In this document: positions 4,642-7,143 of the stretch, piece by piece | Layout of the letters: each line of letters begins with the position of its first letter | Numbering within the stretch: the stretch's first letter is position 1 | NCBI GenBank assembly: GCA_050114795.1 | Contig: JASFRS010000124.1 | Coordinates: 1-7,143 of the forward strand | Direction of reading: 5' to 3' | Length of the DNA: 7,143 nucleotides | Source of the DNA: JASFRS01 sp050114795 | Lineage (GTDB): Bacteria > Pseudomonadota > Alphaproteobacteria > Sphingomonadales > CAKZYD01 | The notes under the pieces: generated by a model | What the model saw: the letters and a program-made list of their open reading frames with translations, nothing else | What the model was told of the DNA's origin: nothing | Database searches by the model: none | Program-made: the position numbers and the translations under genes

Positions 4642-6489
4642 CTATTGCGCAGCCTCTGCAGCGGCGGCTCGTTCCGCCCGTTTCCGGACATGTGGGTCAA
4701 GATGCCGTTTGCGTAAGCGGATAGCATTTGGCGTAACTTCCACCAGCTCATCTGACGCAATATAGGCAATGGCCTGTTCCAAACTCAGCTTGCGTGGCGG
4801 TGTCAAAGTCACAGCCTCATCCTTGGAGGTCGTGCGGATGTTGGTGAGCTTTTTACCCTTCATCGGGTTCACTTCCAGGTCGTTGCCGCGGCTGTGTTCA
4901 GCAATGATCATGCCCTGATAGACTTCATCGCCTGGTTCAATCATGATAACGCCGCGTTCTTCGAGGTTCCAAAGCGCATAGGCCGCTGCTTTACCGCCTT
5001 CATTGGAAATCAGCACGCCTTGATGGCGGTCGCGAATAGGGCCTTTATGCGGGCCGAAGCTTTCAAAGGCACGGTTCATGATGCCGGTGCCGCGCGTGTC
5101 GGTTAGAAACTCACCATGATAGCCGATCATGCCTCGTGCAGGGACGCGGAAGGCCAGGCGCATCTTGCCGCCACCTGATGGTTTCATTTCCTGCAAGTCA
5201 CCTTTGCGACCTGCCATTTTCTCAACGACGGTGCCGGAGAATTCTTCGTCCACATCGATTTGGACAAGCTCATAAGGTTCTTGCAGTGCACCTGTCTCCG
5301 GGTCTTTTTGGAACAACACGCGAGGACGGGAAATGGTGAGTTCAAAGCCTTCGCGACGCATGGTTTCAATCAAAACGCCCAATTGAAGCTCACCGCGGCC
5401 GGCGACTTCAAAGCTGTCCTTGTCTTCGGATTCGGTGATTTTAATGGCGACATTAACCTCTGCTTCCCGCAGCAGGCGGTCACGTAGTAGACGTGATGTC
5501 ACTTTGTCACCGTCACGACCCGCCAAAGGCCCATCATTCACGCGGAAAGTCATAGCCAATGTCGGTGGGTCGATGGGAAGCGCTTTTAAAGGTGCTTCAA
5601 CTTTGGGGTCAGCCAAGGTGTGAGCAACTGTGGCTTCCGTTAGTCCGGCGATTGCAATGATGTCACCGGCATTTACTTCATCAACCGGTTTACGGTCTAA
5701 GCCGTCATAGGCCATTAATTTTGTGGCGCGCCCGCTTTCCAGCAATTTGCCATCACGGTCTAAGACTTTGATGGGTTCATTGACTTTCAGCTTGCCGGAC
5801 TCAACGCGACCTGTCAGCACACGGCCCAGGAAATTATCCCGATCCAGCAGGCTCACAAGCATGGAGAACGGCGCATTGAGCTTTTCTTCATCAATACTGG
5901 GGGCAGGGGGTGTAATATGTTTGGTGATAAGCTGGAACAGCGGTTCCATGTCTTTTTCTTCATCACCCAATTCATTCACAGCCCAACCGTTTTTGCCGCT
6001 GGCATACAAAACAGGGAAGTCCAATTGATCTTCATTGGCGTCCAAATTGACGAACAGATCAAAGCATTCATCAAGCACTTCATCAACGCGGCTGTCTGGA
6101 CGGTCGACTTTGTTGATGACGACAATAGGCTTCAGGCCCAGCGACAACGCTTTCATGGTCACGAATTTTGTTTGAGGCATTGGCCCTTCTGCAGCATCTA
6201 CAAGCAGAATAACGCCATCGACCATGGACAAAATCCGCTCAACCTCGCCACCAAAGTCCGCATGGCCTGGTGTGTCGACGATGTTGATACGGGTGTCATT
6301 CCATTTAACGGATGTGCATTTGGCCAGGATGGTAATGCCGCGTTCGCGTTCCAGGTCATTTTTATCCATGGCGCGTTCCGCCACAGCCTGGTTGGCGCGG
6401 AAGGTTCCGGATTGGCGGAAAAGGGCGTCAACAAGGGTGGTTTTCCCATGGTCAACGTGCGCGATAATCGCGATATTACGCAAGGTCAT
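4642..6489 (-). CDS. typA: Ribosome-associated GTPase TypA/BipA
   Basis: The predicted protein has 615 residues, the usual size. TypA/BipA is a translational GTPase of the EF-G/LepA superfamily that binds the ribosome, aids 50S assembly and is needed for growth in cold and other stresses. All GTPase motifs are present: G1 AHVDHGKTT (10-18), G2 RERGITI (48-54), G3 DTPGHAD (72-78), G4 NKVD (126-129) and a G5-like SGKNG. Domain II, the EF-G-like domains III and V, and the BipA-specific C-terminal domain (about 480-600, ending TPNAIRLRKRHLDP) follow. The tail adds a short Arg/Ala-rich extension. The start ATG at 6489 matches the family N-terminus; the ribosome binding site before it (GAG in TTGAGCAC) is weak. 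It is followed on the same strand by mscL and mscS. Confidence 0.97.
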   Translation of the reverse strand: MTLRNIAIIAHVDHGKTTLVDALFRQSGTFRANQAVAERAMDKNDLERERGITILAKCTSVKWNDTRINIVDTPGHADFGGEVERILSMVDGVILLVDAAEGPMPQTKFVTMKALSLGLKPIVVINKVDRPDSRVDEVLDECFDLFVNLDANEDQLDFPVLYASGKNGWAVNELGDEEKDMEPLFQLITKHITPPAPSIDEEKLNAPFSMLVSLLDRDNFLGRVLTGRVESGKLKVNEPIKVLDRDGKLLESGRATKLMAYDGLDRKPVDEVNAGDIIAIAGLTEATVAHTLADPKVEAPLKALPIDPPTLAMTFRVNDGPLAGRDGDKVTSRLLRDRLLREAEVNVAIKITESEDKDSFEVAGRGELQLGVLIETMRREGFELTISRPRVLFQKDPETGALQEPYELVQIDVDEEFSGTVVEKMAGRKGDLQEMKPSGGGKMRLAFRVPARGMIGYHGEFLTDTRGTGIMNRAFESFGPHKGPIRDRHQGVLISNEGGKAAAYALWNLEERGVIMIEPGDEVYQGMIIAEHSRGNDLEVNPMKGKKLTNIRTTSKDEAVTLTPPRKLSLEQAIAYIASDELVEVTPNAIRLRKRHLDPHVRKRAERAAAAEAAQ

Positions 6490-6540
6490 GAACTGTGCTC
6501 AAAAATCTAAGGGGCAATGTGCCGTTTGTTTCAGGCACGG

Positions 6541-6569
6541 GGCATAGAGGGAAGTGGGCCAAAGTGCAA
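6541..6569 (-). promoter_or_regulatory. Candidate sigma-70-type promoter of typA
   Basis: On the minus strand TTGCAC (6569-6564) is separated by 17 bases from TATGCC (6546-6541), a fair -35 and a poor -10. It would start transcription roughly 45-50 bases before the typA ATG. It lies downstream of the hairpin at 6598-6623, which would separate typA from the small peptide gene. Confidence 0.35.
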
Positions 6570-6591
6570 GCAAATCCCGCATTGCCGGGGA

Positions 6592-6632
6592 AAGATAGCC
6601 GTGGCAGAGGGGGCCGCCACGGCCTTTATCTT
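6592..6632 (-). terminator. Probable terminator hairpin after the double-glycine peptide gene
   Basis: GCCGTGGC (6598-6605) and GCCACGGC (6616-6623) make a perfect 8-bp GC-rich stem with a ten-base loop. AAGATA (6592-6597) and TATCTT (6627-6632) extend it across a three-base bulge. It begins about 20 bases after the stop of the leftward peptide gene. Leftward, the core stem is followed by TATCTTTCC, a weak T-stretch, so termination may be partial and typA could receive some read-through. Confidence 0.5.
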
Positions 6633-6652
6633 GGTGGAAGCCTCATTTGTCC

Positions 6653-6814
6653 TTAAACGAGGCCTGTCCCACCTTCATTTTCACGGATGATCAGGCTTTT
6701 ATCGCCTGTGCCGCCTTCATTTTCACGTGTTCCAAACTCAGACTTAATGCCGCCTGAGATCAGGGACAATTCGAAGGTGGTTAAAACACGTAAAGATTTG
6801 GGGGCCGTATTCAT
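6653..6814 (-). CDS. Double-glycine leader peptide precursor (bacteriocin/RiPP-like)
   Basis: The predicted precursor has 53 residues. Residues 8-22 (LRVLTTFELSLISGG) match the class II bacteriocin double-glycine leader pattern: Leu -12, Thr -11, Glu -8, Leu -7, Ile -4, Gly-Gly. In known systems a C39-peptidase ABC transporter (PCAT) cuts after the GG and exports the remainder. The predicted mature peptide is residues 23-53: 31 residues, Gly-rich, slightly acidic, without cysteine. It contains RENEGGTG twice (30-37 and 44-51), 14 residues apart. The ATG at 6814 has AAGAGGA upstream at good spacing (GAAGAGGACAAAATCCAATG); longer in-frame starts up to 6919 would put that site inside the protein. 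No exporter, immunity or modifying gene lies in the window. Alternatives are an exported signalling peptide, a modified peptide using Thr and Glu side chains (graspetide-like), or a chance leader match in a small protein of other function. Confidence 0.62.
   Translation of the reverse strand: MNTAPKSLRVLTTFELSLISGGIKSEFGTRENEGGTGDKSLIIRENEGGTGLV
6662..6727 (-). repeat. Direct repeats inside the peptide core
   Basis: The 24-base segments 6662-6685 and 6704-6727 are direct repeats differing at only two bases (6668 and 6671 against 6710 and 6713), with a 42-bp period. Each encodes RENEGGTG. Both differences fall at third codon positions of the glycine codons and are silent, so the two peptide copies are identical. 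Confidence 0.88.
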
Positions 6815-7106
6815 TGGATTTTGTCCTCTTCCAATATCCACAAATACTGTCTGAAACCCTTCGGCTTTTCGCTGTGAAGTGCAAAGGCAGCTTTGCGCAC
6901 AGCGCCCAAGTCGCCGCATGGCAATTTGAGGAAAAAACTCAATTATTTCAGTGTATTATGTGGCAATTGTTTTTTAAAAAATAGTTTGTCTTTTTGTTTA
7001 TATTCATGCCCGGGACGAGGCGTCATATGCACTAGGAGTTGTGTATTGAAAATACAATTGCCATCACCTCTGGGTAAGTTTTTTGTGTCCAGTTAGTGAT
7101 GAGGAT
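6815..7106. other. Gene-less region upstream of the peptide gene
   Basis: No convincing gene is seen. It must hold the promoter of the leftward peptide gene. The most AT-rich part (6945-6995, including TTTTTTAAAAAA at 6969-6980 and TAATAC on the minus strand near 6952) is the likeliest site, but no clear -35/-10 pair stands out. TTGAG/CTCAA (6926-6930, 6938-6942) and TGTATT-GAA-AATACA (7042-7056) are small inverted repeats. A rightward open frame ending at 7096 has no composition or start signal suggesting a protein. Confidence 0.4.
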
Positions 7107-7137
7107 AAAAAACCCTGGAAGGCTATCCCTTCCAGGG
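7107..7137 (-). terminator. Intrinsic terminator of a leftward gene beyond the right edge
   Basis: CCCTGGAAGG (7113-7122) and CCTTCCAGGG (7128-7137) form a perfect 10-bp stem with a five-base loop. Leftward it runs straight into six T (A-run 7107-7112 on the plus strand); rightward there is no T-run. It therefore terminates minus-strand transcription coming from a gene just outside the window. Confidence 0.9.
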
Positions 7138-7143
7138 CAGTTC

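Noticed and set aside
5917..6510. Rightward open frame of 197 codons
   Set aside because: It lies wholly antisense to the start of typA, which has all its motifs on the other strand. Its composition is that of a shadow frame.
6815..6919. Longer 88-residue version of the double-glycine peptide
   Set aside because: The extra N-terminus is Cys/Arg-rich and unlike a leader, and it would place the clear AAGAGGA ribosome binding site inside the coding sequence.
7046..7096. Tiny rightward frame from a TTG after AGGAG (16 codons)
   Set aside because: It is very short, has a non-ATG start, overlaps a small inverted repeat, and its sequence has no recognisable feature.

Overview
The window looks like chromosomal DNA from an alphaproteobacterium of middling GC content. 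The main evidence is the TypA/BipA protein, whose segments around residues 45-110 read like alphaproteobacterial orthologues, together with the gram-negative outer-membrane barrel and signal peptides. The lineage is inferred from remembered family sequence, not from a search.

Layout, left to right. Positions 1-293 hold no confident gene. They contain a run of small inverted repeats (17-128) and a REP-like inverted pair of 36-bp units (180-279). A leftward gene (294-1028) encodes an unrecognised protein with five membrane segments; a run of ten G lies where its ribosome binding site should be. A divergent small gene (1297-1536) encodes an unrecognised 79-residue, probably helical protein. A two-gene rightward unit follows. 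The gene at 1735-2391 encodes a secreted protein with an extremely acidic Asp/Thr/Gly half and a basic Arg-Pro-Glu hexapeptide-repeat tail. The gene at 2414-3238 encodes an outer-membrane beta-barrel of the MetA/phenol-degradation transporter type. A strong bidirectional terminator (3244-3276) separates this unit from the leftward genes that converge on it.

The leftward block is typA (4642-6489), mscL (4125-4547) and mscS (3276-4109). No convincing terminator was seen between them. mscL and mscS are only 15 bp apart, and the mscS ribosome binding site overlaps the mscL stop codon, so the two osmotic safety valves (large and small mechanosensitive channels) are probably made together. TypA is a ribosome-associated GTPase tied to stress growth, so the block may be a stress-response unit.

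Upstream of typA, also leftward, lies the most interesting item: a 53-codon gene (6653-6814). Its product has a textbook double-glycine leader (L-T-x-x-E-L-x-x-I-x-G-G) followed by a 31-residue, cysteine-free core containing two copies of RENEGGTG. It looks like a precursor of an exported bacteriocin-like, signalling or modified peptide. No exporter or modifying enzyme is inside the window. A leftward terminator at the extreme right (7107-7137) shows that another leftward transcript ends just before this gene's promoter region; that unseen gene is the first place to look for a partner.
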